Part shown: positions 15,786 through 25,243 of the stretch, piece after piece
How the letters are laid out: each line of letters begins with the position of its first letter
Position numbering within the stretch: position 1 is the stretch's first letter
NCBI GenBank assembly: GCA_021776245.1
Contig: JAJFGF010000061.1
Span: 1 to 44,603 of the forward strand
Origin: Hyphococcus sp.
GTDB lineage: Bacteria > Pseudomonadota > Alphaproteobacteria > Caulobacterales > Parvularculaceae
DNA length: 44,603 nucleotides
Direction of reading: 5' to 3'
Made by a program: the position numbers and the translations under genes
Notes under the pieces: generated by a model
Told to the model about the DNA's origin: nothing
The model's database searches: none
What the model saw: the letters and a program-made list of their open reading frames with translations, nothing else

Positions 15786-17768
15786 ATGGGTAAGTTAGTT
15801 GTGCTGCTCTCTGTGGCCATCGCTTTTCTGGGCGTTGCGAGTGCGCAGGAAAATTGCGGCGAAGAATTGAATTATGAAGACGCCGATATCCGCGCAGTAA
15901 TTGACGAAATTGCAGTGCGCACAGGACGAACCTTCCTGCTCGATCCGGCGGTTCAGGGACGCGTCACAGTGAAATCGCCGCCCGCTGGCGGTATCTGCGC
16001 AGATGAAGCGTGGGAACTTTTTCAGGCGATGTTGCGGGTTAATGATTTCGTCGCCACGCCGATTGGCGCGGGCAAATTTCGTATTGTTCCGCTGCAGGAA
16101 GCGGCGAGGAGCGCCGGTCCTGTTGGCGGTGACGGGCGCGGTTCGGATCTTGTCACTCAGATTATTCGCCTGCGTTACGTCGATGCGCGTGAGGCCGCAG
16201 CAAATCTTGCGCAAATCATTGGCAATAACGGCGTCGTCAGCCCTGTGCGCAGCGGCAATGCAGTCATTCTTGTGGATACGGCGGACAATGTGATCCGCTT
16301 GCGCCGGGTGTTGTCGGAACTTGACAAAGACCCGACGATTTTTCGAACAATTACGCTTGAGTACGCCAGGGCAAGTGATGTGGCGCGCGTTGTAACGGAT
16401 TTGGCGCGAGAAATATCCGAAGATCAGGGCGCATCAAAATCGACCGTCAGTGTTGTGCCAGTGGAGGCCAGCAATTCGTTGCTTGTTCGTGCTGAGCCGA
16501 CGCTGATGCGCCGTATTGAATCGGTAATTGCCGAGCTCGACAAATTCGGTGAGAACACATCGGATTTGACTGTTGTTGCGCTTAGCCATGCTGATGCGGA
16601 GGAAATGGCGGTGCTGCTAACCGAGGTTGCAAACAGCGCGCCTAATCCCAGCGGCGAAGGCGTAACAACACGCGATCGCGCTACGATTTCGTTCCACAAG
16701 CCGACAAATTCGATAATTATTAATGGCGATGCAGATATTCAGCGTACGCTGCAAAATGTGATCGGAGAGCTGGATGTACGGCGGCCACAGGTTCAGGTTG
16801 AGGCGATAATCGTCGATATTTCCGACAATCTTGCGCGCGATCTCGGTATTCAGTATTTTCTGACGGGCAACACCGATAGCGGCATTCCGTTCTCTGCAAC
16901 GAATTTTTCTTCCGGGCCGAATCTGTTGCCGGCTGCAGGCGCAGCTTTGCTCAATGGGGAAAATTTTCCAAGCGCATTCCGCGACGATACGCAGGCCAAT
17001 CTTCTTGCAACTCAGGCGCTAAATTCGCTTTTGGGCGTGCAGGGGCTTGCGTTTGGCGGCGGCGTTGAAATTGGCGACGGCAATATTTTTGGCGGTATCC
17101 TGACCGCATTGAAGACCGATTCTGAGTCCAATATTCTTTCAACACCGTCGGTCGTTACGTTGAACAACCAGACGGCGCGGCTGCAGGTTGGTCAGGAGAT
17201 TCCGATTACGACTGGGGAGGCCCTTGGCGATAATCTCTCCAATACGTTCCGCACCGTCAATCGCGAAGAGGTGGGCGTTATTCTGGAGGTCACGCCGCAG
17301 ATCAACGATGGCGACGTCGTGACGCTGGAAATTACACAGGAAATATCCAGTATTGCGGGGCCGGTGATTGCGAGCTCATCGGACCTTATTACGAACAAGA
17401 GCATCATTACAACGACCGCGCTCGTGGACAGCGGTGAAATTTTGGTGATCGGCGGGTTGATCGACGAACAACGCAATATCAGCGAAGAAAAAGTGCCGCT
17501 GCTGGGCGATATTCCGGGATTAGGCAATCTGTTCAAGAGTTCTTCTCGTTCAAGAGACCAGCGCAATCTGATGGTGTTTATTCGTCCAACGATCATTCGT
17601 GACAAAGAAACCGCAAATGCGGCAACATACAAAAAGCTGGATTACATGCGCGCCCGTGAAATTTTACGAAGCGGCGAACCGGTAGCTGATATTGACCGGT
17701 TGATTAATCAGGTGACCGGCATAGACCGGCCGGACGCGACAACGGCAGGATCGACCGATAAGGAATGA
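15786..17768 (+). CDS. gspD: Type II secretion secretin
   Basis: GspD forms the outer-membrane channel of the system. ATG 15786 has GGAG seven bases upstream and gives a clean signal sequence (MGKLVVLLSVAIAFLGVASA). An ATG at 15771 that overlaps the gspC stop is an in-frame alternative adding five residues. The mature part has the N0 domain (NYEDADIRAVIDEIAVRTGR), N1-N3 repeats (as in IIRLRYVDAREAAANLAQII and TLEYARASDVARVVTDLA), and the secretin core with LQVGQEIPITTGEA and VGVILEVTPQINDGD. About 60 residues follow the core, long enough for an S-type segment that a pilotin could bind; the operon ends with a lipoprotein that might do this. Confidence 0.95.
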   Translation: MGKLVVLLSVAIAFLGVASAQENCGEELNYEDADIRAVIDEIAVRTGRTFLLDPAVQGRVTVKSPPAGGICADEAWELFQAMLRVNDFVATPIGAGKFRIVPLQEAARSAGPVGGDGRGSDLVTQIIRLRYVDAREAAANLAQIIGNNGVVSPVRSGNAVILVDTADNVIRLRRVLSELDKDPTIFRTITLEYARASDVARVVTDLAREISEDQGASKSTVSVVPVEASNSLLVRAEPTLMRRIESVIAELDKFGENTSDLTVVALSHADAEEMAVLLTEVANSAPNPSGEGVTTRDRATISFHKPTNSIIINGDADIQRTLQNVIGELDVRRPQVQVEAIIVDISDNLARDLGIQYFLTGNTDSGIPFSATNFSSGPNLLPAAGAALLNGENFPSAFRDDTQANLLATQALNSLLGVQGLAFGGGVEIGDGNIFGGILTALKTDSESNILSTPSVVTLNNQTARLQVGQEIPITTGEALGDNLSNTFRTVNREEVGVILEVTPQINDGDVVTLEITQEISSIAGPVIASSSDLITNKSIITTTALVDSGEILVIGGLIDEQRNISEEKVPLLGDIPGLGNLFKSSSRSRDQRNLMVFIRPTIIRDKETANAATYKKLDYMRAREILRSGEPVADIDRLINQVTGIDRPDATTAGSTDKE

Positions 17769-19267
17769 GTGAAACCGGCGCCACTGCGACATCAAGACTG
17801 GCTTACGCGTTTGCGAAGGAGCGCGGCGTGATTGTGCTCGACGCTGAGGCGCGTCCGATTGTCATCGGCGTGCGCAATTCGCCGGATCCATGGGCGCTGG
17901 TTGAGGCGCGCCGCGCGGTTGGCGCGCCGATTGTGATCGATAAAATGCCGGCTGACGTTTTTGAACGGCGTCTGTCAGAGATTTATTCAGTAGAGGGCAT
18001 TTCGACTGCGGATCTTGATCTGGCGGGAGATGACGATCTCGCATCACTTGCGGAAGGCCTGCCGAAAACCGCCGATCTTCTCGACAGCGAGAACGACGCG
18101 CCGGTTATCCGTTTGATTAACGCGCTGATCGCCGAGGCGGTGAAAGTCAAAGCCTCGGACATCCATGTGGAGCCTTATGAAAGAGCGCTTTCGGTTCGCC
18201 TGCGGATTGACGGCGTGTTGCGCGAAGTTTTGTCCCTGCCGGCCCGGTTGACGCCCGTCCTCACGTCGCGCGTCAAGGTCATGGCGCGGCTGGATATCGC
18301 TGAAAAACGCGTGCCGCAGGACGGGCGGATCTCGATTGCCCTGGGCGGCAAGACAGTTGACGTGCGTGTTTCAACCCTTCCGGCGCGTTTTGGCGAACGG
18401 GTCGTGATGCGCATTCTAGATAAGGACGAGGCGCGGCTTGATCTCGACGGCCTCGGCATGCCCCAGGAAACGCTCGAACGGCTCAAGCAAACGCTGTCGC
18501 GGCCCAATGGCATTATCCTTGTGACGGGTCCGACGGGGTCCGGTAAAACGACAACGCTTTATGGCGCCCTGACGCTGCTCAACGATCCCAGCCGTAATAT
18601 TTTGACGGTCGAGGATCCCGTTGAATATGCTATTGAAGGCATCGGCCAGACGCAGATCAATCCAAAGGTCGGTATGACCTTTGCGACCGGGCTGCGCGCC
18701 ATCCTTCGTCAGGATCCAGACATTGTGATGGTCGGTGAGATCCGTGATGTGGAGACCGCGGAAATCGCAGTGCAGGCCTCGCTCACCGGGCATCTGGTTT
18801 TATCGACAGTGCATACTAATTCTGCGGTCGGCGCGATCACGCGCTTGCGCGATATGGGGGTAGAACCGTTTTTATTGTCATCGACGGTGGCGGCCGTTCT
18901 GGCGCAGCGTTTGGTGCGACGCCTTTGCCCGTCCTGCAAGGAACCTTATGTCGCCGATGATGCGGAACGCCGACTTGCCGGCGCGTCAGGCGCTGCGCCG
19001 GTAACGTTTTATCGCGCCGCCGGCTGCGGGCGCTGCAGCCATTCCGGCTATGAAGGACGCATCGGCGTTTATGAACTGATTGTTGTGGACGGCAAAATGA
19101 AACGCCTGATCCATGACGACGCCAGCGAACATGATTTGGAGGATTACGCGTTTGCGAAATTTGATTCACTCGCTCAATCCGGGTTTAAGCACGCCCTGGC
19201 CGGTGTAACATCGATTGAGGAAGTGATGCGTGTGGTGCGGCAGGAGGACGACGATGCCGGCCTTTGA
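17765..19267 (+). CDS. gspE: Type II secretion ATPase
   Basis: GspE is the cytoplasmic hexameric ATPase that drives pseudopilus assembly. The 500 residues include an N-terminal domain that docks on GspL and the Walker A motif GPTGSGKTTTLYG. The Asp box and Walker B are in RQDPDIVMVGEIRDVETAE, and the His box is around TGHLVLSTVHTN. The zinc-binding loop is present as LCPSCKEPY and GCGRCSHSGYEGR. All key residues are intact. It overlaps gspD by four bases (ATGA) and gspF by 14. Confidence 0.97.
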   Translation: MSETGATATSRLAYAFAKERGVIVLDAEARPIVIGVRNSPDPWALVEARRAVGAPIVIDKMPADVFERRLSEIYSVEGISTADLDLAGDDDLASLAEGLPKTADLLDSENDAPVIRLINALIAEAVKVKASDIHVEPYERALSVRLRIDGVLREVLSLPARLTPVLTSRVKVMARLDIAEKRVPQDGRISIALGGKTVDVRVSTLPARFGERVVMRILDKDEARLDLDGLGMPQETLERLKQTLSRPNGIILVTGPTGSGKTTTLYGALTLLNDPSRNILTVEDPVEYAIEGIGQTQINPKVGMTFATGLRAILRQDPDIVMVGEIRDVETAEIAVQASLTGHLVLSTVHTNSAVGAITRLRDMGVEPFLLSSTVAAVLAQRLVRRLCPSCKEPYVADDAERRLAGASGAAPVTFYRAAGCGRCSHSGYEGRIGVYELIVVDGKMKRLIHDDASEHDLEDYAFAKFDSLAQSGFKHALAGVTSIEEVMRVVRQEDDDAGL

Positions 19268-20468
19268 GTATGAGGCGCTCGACGCCGGCGGAAAAACCAA
19301 ACGCGGCGTTGTGTCGGCGGACAGCCAGCGCCAGGCGCGCCGTGAATTGCGGCGGCTTGAGCTGACGCCGGTGGATATCTCGACGCCCCGCGGAGACCGT
19401 GCGGCAGGCGGCGTTCTGAGAAAAGAGCCGCGCGTGACGACCTCGCAGCTGGTTCTGGCGACACGGCAGCTTGCTGCGCTGATCGGCGCGGCGACGCCGC
19501 TCGAAGAGGCGCTGAATGCGATCGCCCTGCAAATGGAGGCGCCGGGCGCGCGGACCCGTTTTCTTGCGGTGCGCGAACGCGTGATGGAAGGCTGGCGCTT
19601 TGCCGATGCGCTCGGGGAGGATTCCAGGTCTTTTCCGCCGCTTTACCGTGCTGTTGTGGCGGCTGGCGAAACCTCCGGCGATCTTGGCGGCGTGCTTGAG
19701 CGTCTTGCGACGATGCTTGAAAAAAACCGCGCGATGAAAAATAAAGCGATTGCGTCGCTGATTTATCCGGCGGCGCTGGCGGTCGTCGCGATGAGTGTTG
19801 TTACCGCGCTGATGATCTTTGTCGTGCCGAAAATTATTGAGCAATTTAACGCGTTCGACGCGCAGTTGCCGTTTTTGACGCGCGTGGTGGTTGGGATTTC
19901 CGATTGGGTGGTTAATTATGGTCTTTTTGCGCTTGTCGCATTCATCATTTTCGGCATTGGCGCATGGCGCGCACTAAAGGAACCGCCGGTCAAACTTGCT
20001 TACGATCGGCAATTATTGCGCCTTCCGGTCATCGGCCGGCTTTCTCGGGCCGTTGAAGGCGCCCGGTTTGCGCGGACGCTGGCGACGCTTTTTGCAGGCG
20101 GCGCACCGCTTCTCGACAGCATAACCGGCGCGCAACGCACGATTTCCAACGCCTATATCAAGGAGCGCTTGAATATTACCGTAACGATGGTCAGCGAGGG
20201 GGCGTCTTTGGCGTCGTCACTGAGGCGGGCGGGCGAATTGCCGCCAATGCTGATCCATATGGTGGCGGCTGGAGAGCGCGCAGGCGCATTGCCGGAACTG
20301 CTCGACAAGGCGGCGGTTCAGCTTGAAGATGAATTCGATACAGCATCTACGGTTGCGCTGCGCCTTCTTGAACCTGCAATTATTATTGGCATGGGCGGCG
20401 CTGTTCTTGTCATCGTTTTGTCAATTATGTTGCCGATCCTGCGACTGAACACGCTGGCGGCGGGCTAA
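19254..20468 (+). CDS. gspF: Type II secretion inner-membrane platform protein
   Basis: GspF is the polytopic core of the assembly platform. ATG 19254 has AGGAGG at the right distance and starts MPAFEYEALDAGGKTKRGVV, the standard family N-terminus; the frame also extends upstream without support. There are 404 residues, with two copies of the cytoplasmic helical domain (one with AAGETSGDLGGVLERLA, one with AAGERAGALPELLDKAA). Hydrophobic segments lie near 170-195 and 220-240 and at the C-terminus (IIIGMGGAVLVIVLSIMLPI). The first 14 bases overlap the end of gspE. Confidence 0.96.
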   Translation: MPAFEYEALDAGGKTKRGVVSADSQRQARRELRRLELTPVDISTPRGDRAAGGVLRKEPRVTTSQLVLATRQLAALIGAATPLEEALNAIALQMEAPGARTRFLAVRERVMEGWRFADALGEDSRSFPPLYRAVVAAGETSGDLGGVLERLATMLEKNRAMKNKAIASLIYPAALAVVAMSVVTALMIFVVPKIIEQFNAFDAQLPFLTRVVVGISDWVVNYGLFALVAFIIFGIGAWRALKEPPVKLAYDRQLLRLPVIGRLSRAVEGARFARTLATLFAGGAPLLDSITGAQRTISNAYIKERLNITVTMVSEGASLASSLRRAGELPPMLIHMVAAGERAGALPELLDKAAVQLEDEFDTASTVALRLLEPAIIIGMGGAVLVIVLSIMLPILRLNTLAAG

Positions 20469-20487
20469 GATAAATTTGGAGAAGCCA

Positions 20488-20955
20488 ATGAACAGAAAAT
20501 CGAAAATTGAGCAGGCCATACAAAGACGCCGACAGCGCGGAATCACGCTTGTCGAACTGCTTGTCGTATTGTCGATCCTCGCGCTTATTTCCGCGATCGT
20601 TGTCATCAATATCCTGCCTGAACAGGATCGCGCGCGGGTGCGCAAAGCGAAAATCGATATTGGCGTCATTGAGACAGCGCTCGACCAATATCGGCTCGAC
20701 ATGACCCGCTATCCGACATCAGAACAAGGATTGGATGCGCTCAGGACTGTGCCGCGCGATGTGCGGCAGCCGGAAAACTATCGGCCGGGCGGTTATTTGC
20801 GCGGCGGCGCCCCGCTTGATCCCTGGGGGTCGTCTTATGTTTACGTCATTCCCGGCGAGCGGGGCGGCGCTTTCGACCTTTATTCTCTTGGCGCCGACGG
20901 TGAACCGGGCGGCGAGGGGCTTGATGCGGATGTTGGAAATTGGATCGACGACTAA
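20488..20955 (+). CDS. gspG: Type II secretion major pseudopilin
   Basis: GspG is the main subunit of the pseudopilus. ATG 20488 follows GGAGAAG and gives 155 residues. The leader ends QRRRQRG and cleavage before ITLVELLVVLSIL leaves Ile1 and Glu5, as required for GspO processing and assembly. The C-terminal globular part has the conserved MTRYPTSEQGLDAL, PLDPWGSSYVYVIPG and FDLYSLGADGEPGGEG, which includes the calcium-site region. A spacer of 19 bases separates it from gspF, the only real gap between gspC and gspM. Confidence 0.97.
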   Translation: MNRKSKIEQAIQRRRQRGITLVELLVVLSILALISAIVVINILPEQDRARVRKAKIDIGVIETALDQYRLDMTRYPTSEQGLDALRTVPRDVRQPENYRPGGYLRGGAPLDPWGSSYVYVIPGERGGAFDLYSLGADGEPGGEGLDADVGNWIDD

Positions 20956-21476
20956 AACATACGCAACATTCGCAATCCGGCTTGACGCTTATTGAGCTGT
21001 TGATCGTCATGTTGATTATTGCGCTGACTGCAAGTGTCGTCGCCTTAAACGCGCCGCCGCCTGCGGGCAGGGCCGGTGTTGAAGCCGACCGGTTTGCTGC
21101 GCGCATCAGTCTGGCTTCGGAGCACGCGGTGATGACCGGCGCATTGATTGGGCTTGAATTGACGCCAGCGGCATATCGTTTTTTTCGCTACGACCGCGGC
21201 GACTGGAAGCCGGTTGATAGTGGACGGCTGCGCGATGGCGTATTTCCCGCCGATGTCGCCATTGCGTTTGAATTGCCGGACGCGCCGCGTCGAAATGAGC
21301 CGTTGCAGGAAATTGATGAGGACGACGATGCGTCGAATGCGGCGCCGAATATTTTCTTCTCACCAACCGGAGAAACGACGTCGGCAATGGTTGATTTTCA
21401 GGCCCGGCGCGCACGCGCTTCATTGCTGCTGGACGGCACAGGCGGTTTGAAGGTGGTTCGCCATGATGATCGCTGA
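20940..21476 (+). CDS. gspH: Type II secretion minor pseudopilin H
   Basis: This 178-residue minor pseudopilin has a short leader ending HSQSG and cleavage before LTLIELLIVMLII, with Glu5 present. TTG 20940 is the only possible start, as a stop lies six codons upstream and the cleavage site follows 14 residues in. The frame overlaps gspG by 16 bases. The acidic segment EIDEDDDASN in the globular part is unusual. With GspI, J and K it should form the pseudopilus tip. Confidence 0.92.
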   Translation: MDRRLKHTQHSQSGLTLIELLIVMLIIALTASVVALNAPPPAGRAGVEADRFAARISLASEHAVMTGALIGLELTPAAYRFFRYDRGDWKPVDSGRLRDGVFPADVAIAFELPDAPRRNEPLQEIDEDDDASNAAPNIFFSPTGETTSAMVDFQARRARASLLLDGTGGLKVVRHDDR

Positions 21477-21846
21477 AAACCAGCGCGGAGTAACGCTTGT
21501 TGAAACGTTGGTGGCGCTCGCCATCATGGGATTGGTGACAACGTCAATTCTTGTTTTGATCGGTCAGAACACACGCTTTACCGCCTCGGCGCAGGACCGG
21601 ACATACGCATCCATCGCGGCGGATAATTTGATGGTGGAGGCGCTGGCGCATTCCGGACCGGTCGAAACCGGCGAAGAGACCGGCGATGTGGAGGTTGCCG
21701 CGCGCCACTGGCGCTATCGGCGCGTCGTGACGCAAACCGGCGCGTCGGATCTGTTCCGGATCGACATACAGATTTTTGCAGACGCCCAGGATGGCGACAG
21801 CGATCAGGTTATTGCCCGCATATCGACCCTTCGGAGGGCTAGCTAA
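21463..21846 (+). CDS. gspI: Type II secretion minor pseudopilin I
   Basis: This 127-residue minor pseudopilin has the leader MMIAENQRG and cleavage before VTLVETLVALAIMGL, with Glu5 present. The globular part has the family ALAIMGLVTTSI, YASIAADNLMVE and HWRYRRVV features. It overlaps gspH by 14 bases and its stop overlaps the gspJ ATG by one base. It would nucleate the tip complex with GspJ and GspK. Confidence 0.92.
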   Translation: MMIAENQRGVTLVETLVALAIMGLVTTSILVLIGQNTRFTASAQDRTYASIAADNLMVEALAHSGPVETGEETGDVEVAARHWRYRRVVTQTGASDLFRIDIQIFADAQDGDSDQVIARISTLRRAS

Positions 21847-22496
21847 TGCGCGCGGAATCACAAAAAGGCGTAACGCTTCCTGAAGTTCTCATTTCGCTGT
21901 TGATTTTTGCGCTGATCGCATCGGCGAGCGTTTATGCGTTACGCCTTGGCGTGGATTCGCGCGAGCAGTTGAGCGCCGCTGATGATCAGCTCAAAAAGCT
22001 TCAGATCGCGCGCATCCTGATCAAGGAGGACCTCGCACAGGTCGTGGCGCGGCCTGTGCGCGACGAATTCGGCGGGCGATCGCCAGTATATTTTGCCGGC
22101 GGCCAGACGTCGTTCGCCAGCCGCGCGGAAGACGACGAGAAGATACTCGTTTCATTCACACGCGGCGGTTGGCTCAATGCGCGAGCGGCGGCGCCGCGCA
22201 GCGCCCTTCAGCACGTTGATTATGTTTTCAAGGGCGGCGCGATAATCCGGCGGGCGCGGATCTATCTCGATGAGGCGCCAAACGCCGAATTTGTCGAACG
22301 CGTCTTATTCGACGGCCTGACGGGCGCGAGCGCGCAATTTTTGATTGGCGAGATTCGCGGAGAACTTGACTGGGCCGATGCGTGGCCGGTTTCGGGGGGC
22401 GTACAGCGCCCGCCGCGGGCGGTGGCGCTCGTCCTTGAACAGGGTGGGACGGAAACATTGCGGCAATTATTCTGGATAGGTGATTTGGGCGCATGA
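21846..22496 (+). CDS. gspJ: Type II secretion minor pseudopilin J
   Basis: This 216-residue minor pseudopilin has the leader MRAESQKG and cleavage before VTLPEVLISLLIFAL, with Glu5 present. The ATG shares a base with the gspI stop (TAATG). The globular domain includes DDQLKKLQIARILIKEDLAQ and the conserved VSFTRGGWLNARA. It is part of the tip complex with GspI and GspK and ends in a four-base overlap with gspK. Confidence 0.93.
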   Translation: MRAESQKGVTLPEVLISLLIFALIASASVYALRLGVDSREQLSAADDQLKKLQIARILIKEDLAQVVARPVRDEFGGRSPVYFAGGQTSFASRAEDDEKILVSFTRGGWLNARAAAPRSALQHVDYVFKGGAIIRRARIYLDEAPNAEFVERVLFDGLTGASAQFLIGEIRGELDWADAWPVSGGVQRPPRAVALVLEQGGTETLRQLFWIGDLGA

Positions 22497-23512
22497 TAGT
22501 TCGTTCCAGAGCAGAGAAAGGCGAAAATGACAGTCAACGCGGCGCCGCGTTGCTGATCGTTTTGCTGCTTGTGGCGACCCTGGCTTTTATCGCACTGTCG
22601 ATAACCGAGCGCACGGCGCTTGCCGCCTCGCGGTCGGTGAATGCGCGCGCCCGCGACGAAAGCCTGTGGCTGGCATTCGGCGCCGAAGCCCTCGCGGTTA
22701 CTGCGCTGGAAGCTGTTTCGCAGGCCAGTAATGGAAAAATGTCTCTCGATGATCCGTGGGCGTTGGAACCGCTGGAAGCGCCCTTCGAAGACGGCGGCGG
22801 CGCGCGCTTGTTTTTAACGGATGCGACGGCTTGTTTCAACGTAAACAGCCTTGCGGCGATTGGCGATGCCGCCGCCGGTCCGGTTGGCGCGCTGCCGCCC
22901 GCGGTCAAAGAGTTGTCACTGCTTGCACGTAATTTGGGGTTATCACAATTTGAGGGTGAGCGCCTCGCCTATGTCATTGCCGACTGGATCGACGCCGATT
23001 CCAGCCGCCTGCCACAGGGCGCTGAAGATGAGTATTATTCCGTGCTGCCGTCGCCCTACAGGACAGGCAATCAAATCCTTGCGTCGATTTCTGAACTGCG
23101 GGCGATGAAAGATGTGACCCGCGACATCTATGGGACGATGAAGCCTTATCTTTGCGCACTGCCGGTCACTATCGCCGCGCCGTTAAATATCAATATGCTC
23201 AACCCGCGCCATGCGCCGATCCTTGCTGCGCGTCTGGGCGAAAATGTCACTGTTTTGCAGGCTCAGGATATCATCGCCGCACGCCCGTCCGGGGGATATG
23301 CGGATACGGAGACGTTTTTCAACGCGCCGGCCATAAAGGCCCTCGATTTGAAGGCGCCGCCCGAGGGGCGCATAGACGTTACTTCGAAATATATGACGGC
23401 GCGTGCAGAGATTATTTATGATAGCGCGATATTTGAATTGACGGCGGATATTGCGTTTGACGACAGCGGAAAGCCCGTGGTTCGGGCGCGCCGGTTTGGA
23501 GCGGAAGAGTGA
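22493..23512 (+). CDS. gspK: Type II secretion minor pseudopilin K
   Basis: GspK caps the pseudopilus. The 339 residues start with a leader ending NDSQRG, cleaved before AALLIVLLLVATLAF. Glu5 is replaced by a hydrophobic residue, as is normal for GspK, the first subunit that needs no neighbour to neutralise. The large helical insert is recognisable (ERLAYVIADWIDADSSRLPQ; EDEYYSVLPSPYRTGNQ). It overlaps gspJ by ATGA and gspL by GTGA. Confidence 0.94.
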   Translation: MIVRSRAEKGENDSQRGAALLIVLLLVATLAFIALSITERTALAASRSVNARARDESLWLAFGAEALAVTALEAVSQASNGKMSLDDPWALEPLEAPFEDGGGARLFLTDATACFNVNSLAAIGDAAAGPVGALPPAVKELSLLARNLGLSQFEGERLAYVIADWIDADSSRLPQGAEDEYYSVLPSPYRTGNQILASISELRAMKDVTRDIYGTMKPYLCALPVTIAAPLNINMLNPRHAPILAARLGENVTVLQAQDIIAARPSGGYADTETFFNAPAIKALDLKAPPEGRIDVTSKYMTARAEIIYDSAIFELTADIAFDDSGKPVVRARRFGAEE

Positions 23513-24708
23513 GCGAGACCCTAATTCTCATTCTGGGGCAATCGCCGGCGGACCCGGTGCGATGGGCCTTTATGGCGGATGGCGTGATTCAAAAAGCTGA
23601 TATCGCGCAGTCCGTTGCCAACCTCGCGGACCTCGCCAGCCGCGCCGCGTCCGGGCATGTTACTGCAATCCTGCCGGGCGAGCAGGCGGCAATGCGGTCG
23701 CTGGCGGCGCCGCCCCGTGCAGCAGCGAAGTTTCGTGTTGCGGCGGCTTATCTTCTGGAAGATGAGCTGGCTGAGAGCTTGGAAAACCTGCATATCGCCG
23801 TGGTTCGCCGCGACGACGGCGCCGGGATGGCGCTTGCGGTCAAGAAGGCCTCAATGGAAAATTGGGCTGACGCGTTCGCCGGGGCGCAACTTTCACCGGA
23901 TTTGATTACGGCAGATTTTGCTTTGCTGCCGACGCGCGCCGATCGGGCGGTCCTGGTTTATGAGCCCACCCGGATTACCGGCGCCGTTGGGTTGCAGGGT
24001 TTTGCCAGTGAACGGCCGATGGCGGACGAATTGACAAAACAACTGATTGCGAGCGAGGCGAGCGAGGAAATCATCGCCTATGGGGATGCTAATAATGAGC
24101 GGCCCGATATTCCTGGTCCGGCGATCGATTGGCGCGGCGGCGTTGATGACACGTCGCTGTTTAAACTTTACGCCGAGGGTGCTTCGTCCGCAGGCGTTCC
24201 AAATCTGAGGCAGGGCGACTATCGAAAACGCCGCGACTGGGCGGCGGCGGCCGGTGTCTGGCGGCGCGCCGCAATTCTCGCCGCTGCGTCTGTCGTATTG
24301 TCAGCGGGTGTTGCGATTGCCGATGGCGCGCGCCTTTCGCGTCTTGCGGCAAAACTAAATCAGGAAACCGCTTCGCTCCATCAAACAGCGTTCCCGGATC
24401 AAACCAATGTCGATCCGCGCAGTAACGCCCGCACCATATTGGCGTCGCAATCGAATGCGCCGGCGTTTCTTTCCGTGGCGACGCGATTTGCAGAAAGTCT
24501 TGAGGAAAACGGCCAGATTCAGGTTGACCGCATCCGCTATAATGCGGCGCGTGGTGAGTTCTCGATCAGTCTGCGCTTTTCTGATATCAATGACCTCGAA
24601 AATCTCAAACATTTACTTGCGGGCCGTGGCGTTGTCGCCGCGGAGGCAGGCGGCGTGCGGCGATCCGGCGGCTTATATGTCGGCGAATTAACGGTGGCGA
24701 TGTCATGA
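23509..24708 (+). CDS. gspL: Type II secretion protein L
   Basis: GspL recruits GspE to the membrane. The start is GTG 23509, in a GTGA overlap with the gspK stop. The 399 residues consist of a cytoplasmic actin-like domain (1 to about 240, with TLILILGQSPADPVRW at the start), one transmembrane helix (AAILAAASVVLSAGVAIA) and a periplasmic ferredoxin-like domain (FSISLRFSDINDLENLKHLL). Sequence conservation is low in this family, so the order in the operon and the topology carry much of the call. Confidence 0.88.
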   Translation: MSETLILILGQSPADPVRWAFMADGVIQKADIAQSVANLADLASRAASGHVTAILPGEQAAMRSLAAPPRAAAKFRVAAAYLLEDELAESLENLHIAVVRRDDGAGMALAVKKASMENWADAFAGAQLSPDLITADFALLPTRADRAVLVYEPTRITGAVGLQGFASERPMADELTKQLIASEASEEIIAYGDANNERPDIPGPAIDWRGGVDDTSLFKLYAEGASSAGVPNLRQGDYRKRRDWAAAAGVWRRAAILAAASVVLSAGVAIADGARLSRLAAKLNQETASLHQTAFPDQTNVDPRSNARTILASQSNAPAFLSVATRFAESLEENGQIQVDRIRYNAARGEFSISLRFSDINDLENLKHLLAGRGVVAAEAGGVRRSGGLYVGELTVAMS

Positions 24709-25172
24709 GCGCCTGGTGGTCAGATTTATCGCGGCGCGAGCAACTTCTCATCATGATTGCCGGAGGTCTTGCAGGCGTTCTTTTTGTATCGATGCTTGTG
24801 GTCAGACCGATTGCACAATGGCGCAGTGATGCGGGGCGTGATGTAGCGCGCGCACGCGACGGCTATGAGCTGGTTGCATCTGCAGCGGCGCTTGCGGGCC
24901 GATCGACAGCGCCGGCGCCGCAACATACTGTTCCCCTGCGTCAGGCAATCACTGTGTCGGCCGCCGAGGCGGGCATCGAGTTAATACGGATAGGGACGGA
25001 AACGGATGGGCAAATTGAAACCCAGCCGGATTTGGCGAGCGGCGACCAGTTATTCCGGTGGTTTGCTGAATTGGAGGCGCAATATGGCGTTATTATCGCC
25101 TTTGCCGATATTCAAAATACCGGCGACGGCGCCGTTAATGCACAAGTGTTAGTATTTGAGCGGCCGTCATGA
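24705..25172 (+). CDS. gspM: Type II secretion protein M
   Basis: GspM is the small bitopic partner of GspL. The 155 residues have a short cytoplasmic start (WWSDLSRREQLLIM), one helix (IAGGLAGVLFVSMLVV) and a periplasmic domain with coiled-coil-like and ferredoxin-like parts. The ATGA overlap with gspL and the place after it support the call, since sequence alone is weakly conserved. It is the last recognised core gene of the operon; no gspN frame follows. Confidence 0.88.
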   Translation: MSAWWSDLSRREQLLIMIAGGLAGVLFVSMLVVRPIAQWRSDAGRDVARARDGYELVASAAALAGRSTAPAPQHTVPLRQAITVSAAEAGIELIRIGTETDGQIETQPDLASGDQLFRWFAELEAQYGVIIAFADIQNTGDGAVNAQVLVFERPS

Positions 25173-25243
25173 GCGAAACGAATCAAACATTTGAGAAGAG
25201 CGCGCAGGGCGACAATCACCGAGGAACGGGATCATGTCTATGA
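25169..25243 (+). other. 24-codon frame coupled to the gspM stop (gspN remnant or leader?)
   Basis: An ATG overlaps the gspM stop as ATGA, as at most junctions upstream in this operon. It opens a frame of only 24 codons (MSETNQTFEKSAQGDNHRG, then TGSCL) that ends inside the start of the lipoprotein gene. It may keep ribosomes moving to the lipoprotein start, or be the beginning of a lost gspN. It has no recognisable domain and may be chance. Confidence 0.3.
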